Shown here piece after piece: positions 12,024 through 22,735 of a stretch of 64,000 nt of DNA. How positions within the stretch are numbered: the first letter of the stretch is position 1; the number at the start of each line of letters is the position of its first letter. The position numbers and the translations under genes are program-made. The stretch spans positions 16,544,001 to 16,608,000 of the forward strand of contig BSBN01001965.1 in NCBI GenBank assembly GCA_027924645.1, read 5' to 3'. This DNA is from Cunninghamia lanceolata. Its lineage: Eukaryota; Streptophyta; Pinopsida; Cupressales; Cupressaceae. The notes below the pieces were generated by a model, which saw nothing but the letters and a program-made list of their open reading frames with translations, made no database searches and had not been told where the DNA came from.

Positions 12024-13101
12024 TGTTGATAACTGAGAGGGGGGTGAATCAGTTACCCTAATTAATTCTTCTTTCTAAACTTTCTTATTAATCAATGCAA
12101 CATTAATTCAAACAAGCAAACATAGCCATGAAAATGGAAGCACACATGACACAATATTTTTGACTTGGAAACCCTATTAAGGGAGAAAACCACGAGTTGA
12201 TTAACCCAAGATTGTATTCTCTATTAGAAGAATAGAAAAACAAAATAGCACTTGCTAATTAGGGCTCACTGCCCGAGCACACTGCTCACAAGAGGTACAC
12301 TACCTACAAGAGACTCACTGTCTACAAAAAGAGTGTTATACAATACTTGAACTGATTGGGAGCATCTACAAATGCTGGAGTTCAGTTCCAGTTAGGCTCA
12401 GTACACTGATCTGCTACACTTCATCTTTCCTCTTCTATAATGTTGCTTTCCTTTCACCTATCAGACCTTCCTTACTACTTCTGCTTTTATTCACACATTA
12501 CTAACAACAACAACACATCTCACAACTAAATCCATCTTGTATATATATCCATACAAGTGATTTCATCACCTTTCTAGTCGGCACCTAGAATAGTCAATCT
12601 TTTTACAAACTCTGATCTGTCGGCTGAATCCTTGCACACCAAGTAATGCAGATCAAGCATATACTTGTAGAAGTCATCAATCATGTCAGCCAAACATAAT
12701 TTATGCCTTAAGAACCTTTTCCATCATCAGTAACACATCCATAAAATAGTCTGATGTTCTATCAGTCAGTTCTTCCTCTGTTCACACTGTCACTCAGGAA
12801 CCCGGTACTCAAGTATTCATATCTTTTACCTCATCTATCACTAGAGGGTAAATCCTTGGAATCTATCACTCAAGGTAGTCCTCTTGACTTACCTGAATCC
12901 ACACTTCACCAAGATACTTCCTCTGAGAGATCCAGACCTGTCTGTCGGACCTTGCCACATGCTCTATTCTTGTTTACCGGACCACAACATTCTTCACTTT
13001 GACTTCCAGTAGAGACACACCATGTCCTGCGGATGTGTGGGATGAACTTTGTTTCCATCAATGACAACAATCATGAATCCATATAGTGTCTCTTGCCAAC
13101 A
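12024..13101 (-). repeat. Element B 5' LTR
   Basis: Upstream LTR in sense orientation, 1078 bp. A TATA-like minus-strand string is at 12539-12550 and would drive transcription leftward into ORF1. TSD copy CACCC follows at 13102-13106. Confidence 0.95.
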
Positions 13102-15916
13102 CACCCATCCTTAACTAGAGATACCATCGACATCAATGTTGAAACACCTGAGAAACCTAGGATGTTAAAACTAGGAGGAGAACTAAATTGCGAAGAATTA
13201 TAAGAATACATAGAGTTCCTCATTGAATACTCTAACATAATTGTATGGGCATATTCATATATGCTAGGATTGGACCCCAAGGTTGTGGTACACAATCTAG
13301 TAACAAAACCAGACACCAAACCCTTAAAACAGAAACTGAGGCTCATAAAACAAGTAGCTAAAATGGTGAAAGAATAACTAAAAAATCTATTGAATGTTAG
13401 ATTCATCAAACTAGTTTATTATTCCAATTGGGTGTCAAACATCATCCCAATCCTAAAAAAGAATGGAAAAATTTGGATATGTCTCAATTTTAGAGACATC
13501 AATCAAGCTTGCCCAAAAGTTGACTTCCCATTACCATCCATTGATCAAATTGTCGATTAAACGGAAGGATATGAAGTTCTCTCTCTGATGGAGAGATTTT
13601 CTGAATACAACCAGATCAAGATCATAGAAGTTGACCAAAATAAAACAACATTCAGTACCCCTTGGGGAACTTTCTACTATATAGTTATGCCCTTTAGGTT
13701 GAAAAATGCTTAAGCTACATACCAATGGGCTATGACACATATCTTTCATGATTATATACACAAGATAGTGGAAACCTATGTCGATGATCTTCTGGCCAAA
13801 TCTGAACAAAGGGGGAAACATGTAGAGGATCTATAGAAAATCTTCAATAGGCTCTGAGAATACAAAGTAAGGTTAAATCCTGAAAAATATGTCTTTGGGG
13901 TCATGGCAGGAAAATTGTTGGGATTCATCATCTCACGAAGAGGTATTGATGTTAACCCAGCCAAAGTCAAAGTAGTCCTAAACACAACGCCTCCAATAAG
14001 TGAGAGAATAGTAAGAGCCTTCCTAGGATAGCCAAGTGCAATCAGATGATACATACCAGCTATGACTTTCAAAATTCATTTGATCAACAAATTGCTAAAG
14101 AGACAAGTGGGCATTACTTGGACTATAGACTGTCAAAACACATTTGAACAAGTGAAGAGATTCTTGTTAACCCCACCCATGTTAATTCCACCAAAGCATG
14201 ACAAACCCTTCATCTTATACTTCAGAGCCACCAACATCTCTGTAGCATACATGCTAGCTCAAGAGCATGAGGGTGGAAGAGAAAGAGCTATCTATTTCAT
14301 AAGTCAAACCTTATTCGAATATGAAAAGAATTACACTTAGGCCAAAAAGGAGTGTTTGGCCATAGTATTTACAACCCAAAGGCTCTGACACTACATGTTG
14401 AATCAAGAGACTAAAGTCATGATACAATTTGAACAATTGAGGACCTTTCTGAATCAGCCTATGCTCTAAAAAAGAGTCGATCAGTTCATAACTTTGTTAA
14501 GTGAATTCGAGCTAACTTACATCAACTAGAAGGGAGTCAAGGGACAAATAGCAATAGATTGGTTAGCAGATAATCTAGTCCCCCAGGAGGAACCTGTGAA
14601 TGAAGATTTCCCTGATGAAGAGATTTATGCAATGGATCTTGAGAAGTATGCCGTGTCGTATTGGTACCGAGATATCGTGAACTACCTCACAAACAAAACC
14701 TACCTGGAAAACATGACACCTTTAGGGAAAAGGTGATTACGCGTCCTCACTACAAGATATGTCTTGATAGATGATGCCCTCTATCGGAGGGCCCTAGATG
14801 GAATTTTACTTCGATGCATTGACAAGAAAGAAGCACATACAATATTAGAAGAGTGTCACAGTGGATTCTGTGGTGGACACTTTGGTGGCCACAGCACAGA
14901 AAGAAAGATACACATAATGGGATACTTTTGGCCTTGTTTACAAGGAGATGTAATCTAATTTGTAAAAAGATGCCCTAAATGTCAAGTTTACAGTCATGTT
15001 CACCATACACCAATGAGAGATTTGCAACCAATTGTCACACCTTGGCCCTTCTCCACATGTGGATGAGACCTGGTGGGAAATATACCCCCCCATCAATAGA
15101 TGGACATCTTTTCATTGTAACGGCAACATAGTATTTCACAAAGTGGGTAGAGGCCATGCCTCTCACCATAGTATCGGGAGCTGTGATCACTAACTTCATT
15201 TTGAACCAAATCATTTGTCTGTTCTGAATTCCTCAAGTCATAGTGATTGATAATGCCTTATCCTTTAAAAACCCATAGGTGAGAGAATTATGTGAAAGAT
15301 TTAATATCAACCACATCTCCCCTTCAGTTTATTACCCTCAAGGAAATAGACAAGTAGAGGCTACCAACAAAACCTGAAGTCAATATTGGTCAAAATCATA
15401 AAAGACTCCAAGAGAGACTGGCATCTGCAACTATATCCAACTCTATGGGCTTATAGAATAAGTGTTAGAACACCAATTGGAGCCACCCCCTATGCCCTTA
15501 CCTTTGGGTCAGAGGCGGAGCTACCATTAGAAGTAGAATTACCTAGCTTGAGGGTGTCGCTACAAGGATTATTAGACAATGAAGAATACAAGACAGTCAG
15601 GTTGGTTGAGTTAGAAATGATAGATGAAACATGCCTAAGAGCCATTCAGAGGCATGATTCTTATGTAGAAAGAATGAAAAAGTAGTATAACAAGAAATTC
15701 ATCCCAAGGCCCTTTATAGTGGGAGACTTAGTGCTCAAGATAGACATTCTCATCGATAAAAGAGTAGACGAAGGACAAAAATTTAGACCAAACTAGATAG
15801 GCCCTTACATGGTTAAAGAAGATATTAGAAATGATGCTTACCTCTTGTGCACAATGGAGGGAGAGGAATTTGGTGAAATGGTCAATTCCTTTCACCTCAA
15901 GAAATACTATGTCTAA
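13102..15916 (+). pseudogene. Element H pol, part 2: RT, RNase H, integrase
   Basis: This continues H pol after element B. RT motifs include KNGKIWICLNFRDINQA (about 13455), DFPLPSIDQIVD, TPWGTFYYIVMPF and ETYVDDLLAKS (about 13770), so the catalytic YVDD is kept. The connection domain has LLGFIISRRGIDVNPAK. The gypsy RNase H follows (14200-14420, IYFISQTLFEYEKNYT, HYMLNQET). Integrase shows HSGFCGGHFGGH with CPKCQ (14850-14990), VIDNALSFKN near 15245 and YPQGNRQVEA near 15340. A frameshift lies near 15.38 kb. The last part (15386-15916, ending KKYYV) is the integrase C-terminal domain. Many stops make it inactive. No second RNase H lies between RNase H and integrase; it is upstream of RT instead. 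Confidence 0.9.
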
Positions 15917-17610
15917 AAAAACAAAAAAATATATAAAAAACATAAAAATACAAAAATAAATAAATAATGTCAAAAACAATTTGTTTCTTGCATTTTAGTT
16001 TCATTCTGTTCACTTTGCATTACAATTCATCATTTCTCTTATGCTATTTTCCCTTTAGTAAGGAGTCTGATGTTATCTAGATATACATCATCCTTTCAGG
16101 ACCTAGAGAGTCCTCATTTTCCACAATCGCCATTAACCCCCTTCATTCCCATTGATTCTAAATCAAAGCCTAGCTCTTAGCTTTACACTAATCCCAATCT
16201 TAATAAGTTAATATGTTAGGTCGAAGAAAAGTCAATATTCAAACCTACAGTGTTCAAAGGAAGCTTGCAAGTAGACCTTCCCAATTCTTCCCTAGTAGTA
16301 GAAAAGTCCAACTAGATTATTAAAGCTTTAGGTGGCGCTCAACCCGTTATCTTTATTGGCCAAAACTGTCAGGTATATCAAAACTCTGAAGGAAGCAATC
16401 TAAAATTTGAGTGAAAAAAATGAGTGATCAAAATAAGAGTGTAGAAAAGTGAGAATTGAGAGATCAAATCATTGCATATTAAAGTTCCAAAAGCATTCAT
16501 TTCTTGAAAAGTCAAAAAAAAAAGAGAAAAATGAAGTGAGGAAAATACAAAAAAAGTGAAAAGGAAAAAAAAAGAGATAAAAAAAAAGAGTGAAGGAGAG
16601 AAGGTTGTTGAATGTCCGTACTCTTGGATGGAGATCAGCCTAAGCTCAAAGCCTCAAGAGTGATATTCTAATAGAGAAAAAAAAGTTACAAAGAACACAC
16701 ATGCACTCGCTAAGCAAATCTGAAGAGTCTAGTAGTCTCTAAGACCATCTTCTATCTAGAGACATTTGTTCTTTCCCAGATATCCTTTACCCTAGGTCTA
16801 TCTTGCTTTCTATCTATGATCTAAGTCTAGCAAACACCTATAAAACTTGATGCTTGTCTAAGTTGAAAACTTATCATATTGTCCTATCTAGATAAGGATC
16901 AGTGTTTAGCCTTTAGCAAAGCCTAGAAATAAGAACCACTCCATGATTCATTTTCACTCTCCACTTGAGTTTTCCCTAAATCCAATCTCATATCCTTTAA
17001 TAGGTTTCTTATATTAGGACAACCAACAATCCCTTGAATTGAAAATTGTATTTAAGAGCAGTCATTTTGTTTGTCCCACGTTGCATCCATATCAAAATCA
17101 GAAAAAGGAGTCTCAAAGCAATAAAGTGAAAGTGTCATATCTCATGACATCTTGTAAGGTGTTATTGTTTCATTTCTTGTGTGCTTGCATTATCATATCA
17201 TAAACTACATATCATATATGAGTTCCAAAAAATTACAAAAAGATGTCATCATTATCATAATTGCATTTGTTAAAAGAGTTGAAAAGGTCACCATAATAAA
17301 AAAAAATCCTAAAACTTCCAAACATGCACAAGAGATGAGTACAAAATTTGATAGAAGAGAAAAAACACTAGAAAAGGATAAACTTTCATAGATACATCTG
17401 AAGTTCATGCATACAATAGGTATCAAAGACCTACGACAAAACACTCTTGAGAGAAGTGGAGGCTCCCCATGCAAGGGGGCACAAGTTTCAAGAAAATCAA
17501 ATCAAGGTTGGTTCCCTCCAATAGAACCCTCTGGGTTTCAGCTCCTCCATCTACGAGTATTGCTCATCACTCCATGGGACCTGTGAGAATGATGTGCTCT
17601 ATTGTGGGCA
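15917..17610 (+). other. Element H noncoding region after integrase
   Basis: This stretch is A-rich and has no supported gene. It includes a purine-rich run at about 16505-16615 (A/G tracts with few pyrimidines). Short open frames here do not resemble proteins. It separates integrase from the antisense gene, as in Tat elements with extra genes. Confidence 0.5.
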
Positions 17611-17615
17611 TGTGA

Positions 17616-19300
17616 CTATGAAGGCCCCACCATGCTAGTGCTAGAACGCCCAACATTAAGGTAAGCCATCTCCCAAAGTACTATGTTCTCACCCTGAAGC
17701 ATGTTAACCTGGGTCCTCAACTCTGTAATCATCTCATACCCATGATAAACAGGAACAAAAATGTCTGTCTCATCTTGTAGCAGGGGGCACACTAGGATCA
17801 TCCAAGAGATGATCACGAGTCATCATAGTAAAAGGGAAGGTTAATCCAATATTAACCTCACAAACCAAGTCCCTCCATTCTTTGACATTGCCTAAAAAGC
17901 CAAAATCAAAGTCAAGACCAAGTCAGTACCACATGAGAAGAGAAAAGACAAAGCCAAAGTAAGATCAAATAGACCAAAACTCACGTGGATCTCTAGGCTA
18001 CCAGTCACAGTCAAGCTGATGCATCACCTCATCTGAGTGATGAGGTTGAGAAACAATAGGAGGACTCTTAGGGATGTCAGGAACCTCATTCGGGACATCA
18101 ATATCATTAAAATCCTCATCCTCGAAAGGGGCATCATCTGATGAACAATCGTTGTCAGGAACATAGTCCTCATTAGTAGACTTTGAATCAACAATCATAT
18201 TCATAGATTGGGAAGGAGTCCCTCTCCCTCCCCTCTGTCCTCCTATAGGAACTTTAGTGATGAAGACACCTAGAGTCAAAGGTGTCTAAGTGATGCCTCA
18301 CTGTCCAATCTCCCCCATCTCCTGAATGGTCCTATAATAAGTAGACATAGGGGGCAAGTCCTCTAGTACATCCTCACAGAATTCCTACAAGACTTGATCC
18401 ATCTGATGAGCCTCAACCTGACCATTGTGATCTGTGATCTCTATAACCTCATGACAGTGCGCCATCATCTCACCATCTTGGCCCCAATCCCCTCCATGTC
18501 ATGGTAGGGGTTAGAAATCATGTCATCCTCTGTAAGGGTAACAATAGTGGGAAGAGTATCATCATAATGACCAATTTATGCCCACCTCACTGCTCTTAGT
18601 AGTCACTTGTCTGCAAGAGGAATAAGCTTCTGGTAGGGTTTCATATGCTAAAAAATCCATGTCATAATTAGAGAAGAGTGGCTAAAACCTAGAGCCCCTC
18701 GCTAAGAGATCCAATAGAAATCTCTGTAGACCATAGCAAGGATGTGAGGTCCCCATGTCTAAACTGTGCCTTCCTCTAAACCATGAATGATGGGTGCCCA
18801 ACATAATCTCAGATGAGTCGAAGCCTTGTCTCCCAACAGCCTCGAAGCAATCAAGCCAATCAAAAACCTCCTCAGAAGTGGGATGCGAGTCATGGCACTG
18901 AAGAAATTAAAACTCCTATCTGGTCCTCAGGATGATTAACCCCCATAAAAGTAGCCCAAGAAGCCTTGTTCTCAAAAGATTCACTAGCAGGAAGAAATAG
19001 AGTTTGTCCCCTTACGGGGACCCCAAGAATGTGATACACATTATAAAGAGTGATAGTCCACTCTCCAAAAATCTGTGGGAACCTAAATGTATTCCTATCT
19101 GCATCCTAGTAAGTCAGAATATCACAACATATACAAGATACATGATGGATCACAGGAACGTGACAAACTCTACTGACCTATCCTCTTGAGTATGGCATGA
19201 TCGTCTACACTAAGTAAAGCAAACATCCCTGAAAGCCATCCTTGCTCTCGGCTAGCATTCCATCAAATGTGCATCTCTTGCAAAATTGAAAAATAGAAGT
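17616..19300 (-). pseudogene. Antisense plant mobile domain (PMD)-like gene in element H
   Basis: The minus strand carries a decayed PMD-type protein, opposite in direction to H gag-pol. The clearest parts are EQGWLSGMFALLSVDDH (about 19240), then NTFRFPQIFGEWTITLYNVY and HILGVPVRGQTLF (about 19100-18990). These match the family pattern of GEMTITLEDV followed by LLGLPVxG. A later stretch contains FLIGLIASRLLGDKASTHLR and WGPHILAMVYRDFY (about 18860-18700), the second conserved part of the domain. The tail is acidic (18279-17998) with a short coiled coil (about 17700). Frames shift several times and stops are frequent. Extra antisense ORFs with this domain are known from Tat-type plant elements. 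Limits are approximate. Confidence 0.7.
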
Positions 19301-19479
19301 TTTAGATTAGACCTCGTAAACTCACAAAAATCCCTAAAAATAGTAAAATTGTAGAAAACTTTACACAAAAAAAATCATATAAACCATAAAAAATTGTAAT
19401 AAACAAGAAGATTTGGTAACCGATTCATCAGTTCAGAGCAAAAGAAGCATTAAACAATGACAAATACAATGAAAAACTA

Positions 19480-19640
19480 GTCCCACAGGGTTGCTCCCTG
19501 GGTGACCCAGATGTCAGTCAGGATCTCCCTGGGTGACCCTGTTGCAAACCAGGATCCCCCAGGGTGACCCAAATGTCAGACAACATCTCCCTGGATGACC
19601 CTACCTACCAAAAGGGGTGACCCTAAGAGCAACCCTCTCA
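19480..19640. repeat. Imperfect tandem repeat with GGGTGACCC cores
   Basis: At least five spaced copies of a unit containing CTGGGTGACCC or a close variant lie upstream of the antisense PMD gene. Several are preceded by GGATCTCC or CATCTCC. The core is nearly self-complementary. A second cluster lies at 20805-20885 in the H LTR. Confidence 0.7.
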
Positions 19641-20245
19641 AGCAAAAATCAGTCAGAAACCCCTGTTTCTCAACCGATTTCAGAAAATGAAAGATCAATC
19701 TCTCTCTAAACGATGAGACAAATGGAATGCAATAGGAAAAATACCAAAAATAGATGATTACAAAATATTTTTTGTAAAATAAAAACTAGGGTTTAGAGGA
19801 GAGTTTTTCACTAATTACTTACCCAATTCTCCATGGCTGAAGAAGAGGTGGGCACCTCTGCGATCCCCTTGAGGATACCTCTCTATCAACTATTCATGCG
19901 AACAATTCTATCGCCATTTCGCTCTGATCTCACAATTTGGCTCTCTTTGTTGGCCCTTAGCTTAGTTTATTTTATGTATTTTAGATTAGTTATTTGCTTT
20001 TATGTATTTTGTTTCATGCATCATTTTGCATCCTCTCATGCCTACAGGTCCAAACTGACAAAAGCAAGTGACTAGTTGAACTCAAACAATCCATGGTAAG
20101 TTCATCATTTCAGTTTTCATTATTCGTTTTGATATATTTAGATGTCCAAATGATACTAGTTATTGTAGGTACAAATTGTGGAATATCAACAATAGGTAAG
20201 GCCTACTTTGGGAATGGTACCTACCTTTCATGTAGACTACCGTCC
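19641..20245. other. Noncoding region before element H polypurine tract
   Basis: No gene is supported. The minus strand has a donor-like string (GGGTAAGTAATTAG) near 19825, which could belong to a leader intron of the antisense gene. The plus-strand open frame at 19833 is not recognisable as a protein. Confidence 0.35.
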
Positions 20246-20258
20246 CAGAGGGGGAAAA
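20246..20258 (+). other. Element H polypurine tract (probable)
   Basis: The sequence CAGAGGGGGAAAA directly precedes TGTGTAATCAC, a plausible LTR start. Its orientation agrees with H pol and its position lies after the accessory gene, as expected for the 3' LTR border. Confidence 0.65.
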
Positions 20259-21175
20259 TGTGTAATCACAAAAATCATGCACTCCCTCCACAAGGACCCC
20301 TATGATGATTCAAATTCTTATCACATACATGTAAGCATGAAAATAAATACTTTGGGCAGCAGGCCTCTTGATGATGTGTCCTCTCTTTTTATTATTTGTT
20401 GTTTTTGCTTTGTTGATTCTCCTTCTTCTCCATTTGCAATGCTTTTTGACACTTGTTGCGACACTTATCAACTTGCATTTTCTAGCTTTTGACCTTGATC
20501 CTAAGCCTTGTGAGTGTCTTGTAGGTGACTTTTCACCTCTCTGCTTTGTATTTCATCTAGTGTACCTCATAGAAACCTTTTAGAGGTCCCCCGTTCCATC
20601 TCCCGCTTTCTATTTTTGATTTTAACCAACCAATCCAAATCTCCCCCTATTATTTCTAAAACTCCACTGGGAATCCTGAAGATGCAAGTGGAGATTTGGA
20701 TTCTTCCACATGATTGACCTGTTTCTTGATGCAAAAATCCCCCATTTCCTCCCCTATACCTTTTACCGGCCTAAATTTCTCCATTCTATACTTTTGATCC
20801 TAGATCTCCTTGGGTAACCTAGGGTCACCCTTGTGGTGACCCATGATCTCCTTGGGTGACCCTATTTGATGAAGGTGGTGACCCTGCCATCATTTGACCT
20901 ACATAAAAACTTGAGTTTCTCTCTCATTTTTGCTCCATTTTCACCTTATTTTCTTTCTGTTTGCATGATTTTTTATCCTTGATATAGAGTTAACTATTTC
21001 ATACACCCACACATGCATAATTAGCTCTATTTGATCTATAATTAACTCTCTAATCAATCTCATGCATTCCGTCACCTCCATTTCTTCTTCAGTGATAAGC
21101 TATCATTGCTTCATCACTCCTTAATCAGCTAAGTTCACTGGGTAATCAACCTTGTTAATTCTCCAATCTATTCTT

Positions 21176-21202
21176 GTTAACTCATCAATCAAATGAGTTA
21201 AC
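21176..21202 (+). promoter_or_regulatory. Perfect 10-bp inverted repeat upstream of H LTR TATA box
   Basis: GTTAACTCAT at 21176-21185 and ATGAGTTAAC at 21193-21202 are exact reverse complements with a 7-nt spacer. The dyad ends about 27 bp before the TATA box, a position suited to a dimeric transcription factor site. Confidence 0.6.
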
Positions 21203-21229
21203 TCTTCAATCCAATCCCTTCTTCAAACC

Positions 21230-21237
21230 TATAAATA
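21230..21237 (+). promoter_or_regulatory. TATA box of element H LTR
   Basis: TATAAATA followed by CCCCCTCCC, in the sense direction of H. Transcription would start roughly 25-35 bp downstream. Confidence 0.65.
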
Positions 21238-22097
21238 CCCCCTCCCTTAAGCACAAAGGGAGGCAAATTCATTATGCACCAGTTCTTGCCAAGTTTTCTC
21301 TCTAATCTAGCATTCATATGCTCATACAGGACATAAGTGCCTTTTACTTTCTTTGTTTCAATCAAGAAACACAACACTGCTTGATTCTTAGCCATTGTGC
21401 TCAATTCAAATCTCACATCGAGCTCATACAAACTTCACAAAAGCTTCTTTTTGCTTCTTTGGGTCATTTTGTTGTCAAGGGGATCACCTGTTGCCACAGA
21501 AGGATTCAAGGTTGTCTATACAAGGATACTGAGGGTGGTGGAGTCAACAAAACTTCATCTCTTTTAGGTTCTTTCATTGCTTTCATAGTAATTAGATAAT
21601 CACTTTGCTCTTGGGAATAGTAACATTTTGCTTTTTCCTTGATAGGTTAGATCTTGCATGCTAGATTAATTGTTTTTACATTCATAGATCTACTTTGTTA
21701 GAAAAAGCATTTTCCCTTTCCATTAAACTAGATTGCATTGAAAAAACCAAAAACCCCAAAAAACATAGATTAAACTTTGCATTTGAAAAGACATATAGGA
21801 TTGCATACATATTTCTTTCATAGATTAGAAGCATTTTCCTTTCCAAAATACTCTAAAAAAACTAAAAAGACACTTTGCATGTTATCATTTAGTTTGCATT
21901 CATATAGATCTATCAAAATAGACAACATTGCAAACCCTAAATTCCATCACGAGGTAATCACATTTGAATGAAAGTCAAACCCGAGGTCAAACAAAACCCT
22001 AGGTCAAAACCTTAGTTCTGGTTAGCAATTATAGGATTACCTCTATCTTGATTCACGGATGTGTTTAGGAGTACGAGGAGAGTGGATAAGGGCTATA

Positions 22098-22719
22098 TGC
22101 GATGAAATCAAGGAGTTTCATTCACAACCTCAACAACACACACACATTCCACCACAAGAGGACCCATTCATTCTCTTGTTGATTGAAGAAATTAGGCAAT
22201 TACGACTACACAAATCTTTCTCATATATATAGAAATAGTAGAAGCCATCAATGAAAATAACTAATTGCCCACACAAAGGTGGAATTTAATGAATCCAAAT
22301 AGATGATGAGAGACTAGTGACCCTTCGGGTCATAGGGTTATCTGAACTACCACATCAATTGAGAGAAACATTCAACAAAACGCACAACAACAAAGGCCAA
22401 AGAACTTGTCAACCCCCCTTCATGAAGTCTAGCTCTCCAACGAGCCAGACCCCCTCCGTGTCTCACTTCCTCTCGACTAGCTACTTCCACGTGAATGAGA
22501 TTGATGTGGCAGATCACCTCGTGGCAAGGAGGGAAAGGGTCCATGTGCATGCCAAAATCTGACCCAACAGCCCTTAGGCAACTGGAGTCATGATTTCAAG
22601 CATACAGTGTCTCTTACAAAACATGCCTATTCCTACTAGGCCTAGTTGGCCTTTTGCTTTGCATTGTATTTATGGCAAGGTGTGGTGTCTTCTAATTTCT
22701 GTACTAGTTGCTACTAACA
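22098..22719 (-). repeat. Element E 3' LTR (left border uncertain)
   Basis: The plus-strand right edge ends CTACTAACA next to a polypurine tract, giving a minus-strand LTR start TGTTAGTAGC. The left edge is taken at TGCGATGAAATC but cannot be verified, because the partner LTR lies beyond the window. A minus-strand TATA string (CTATATATATGAG) is at 22220-22232. The minus strand is sense for E. Confidence 0.5.
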
Positions 22720-22735
22720 TCGTCCCCCTTTGGAA
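22720..22735 (-). other. Element E polypurine tract
   Basis: Minus-strand CCAAAGGGGGACGA precedes the LTR start TGTTAG. It closely resembles the tracts of elements B and G. Confidence 0.75.

Larger units (their letters stand above)
5835..13101 (-). mobile_element. Element B: non-autonomous LTR retrotransposon, 7267 bp, TSD CACCC
   Basis: Direct repeats of 1092 and 1078 bp bound the element. It is flanked by the 5-bp duplication CACCC at 5830-5834 and 13102-13106. Each LTR begins TG and ends CA; on the minus strand it starts TGTTGGCAAGAGAC and ends AGTTATCAACA. The minus strand is sense: an initiator-Met tRNA primer binding site lies next to the right LTR and a polypurine tract next to the left LTR. 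The body holds ORF1 (coiled coil plus zinc knuckles) and ORF2 (about 1050 codons). There is no recognisable protease, RT, RNase H or integrase, so mobility would need enzymes in trans. It interrupts element H pol. Element G is a relative. Confidence 0.95.
20259..22097 (+). repeat. Element H 3' LTR (probable; right end cut by element E)
   Basis: It starts after the polypurine tract and contains a well-formed promoter (TATAAATA at 21230-21237) about 970 bp in. Upstream lie the second GGGTGACC cluster (20805-20885) and several GTTAAC palindromes. No second H LTR is in the window, so the boundaries rest on signals rather than a repeat pair. The right end is where element E's LTR appears to begin. 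Confidence 0.55.

Noticed and set aside
16505..16615. Long A/G-rich run as the element H polypurine tract
   Set aside because: No LTR-like start follows, and a better tract next to a promoter-bearing LTR lies at 20246-20258.
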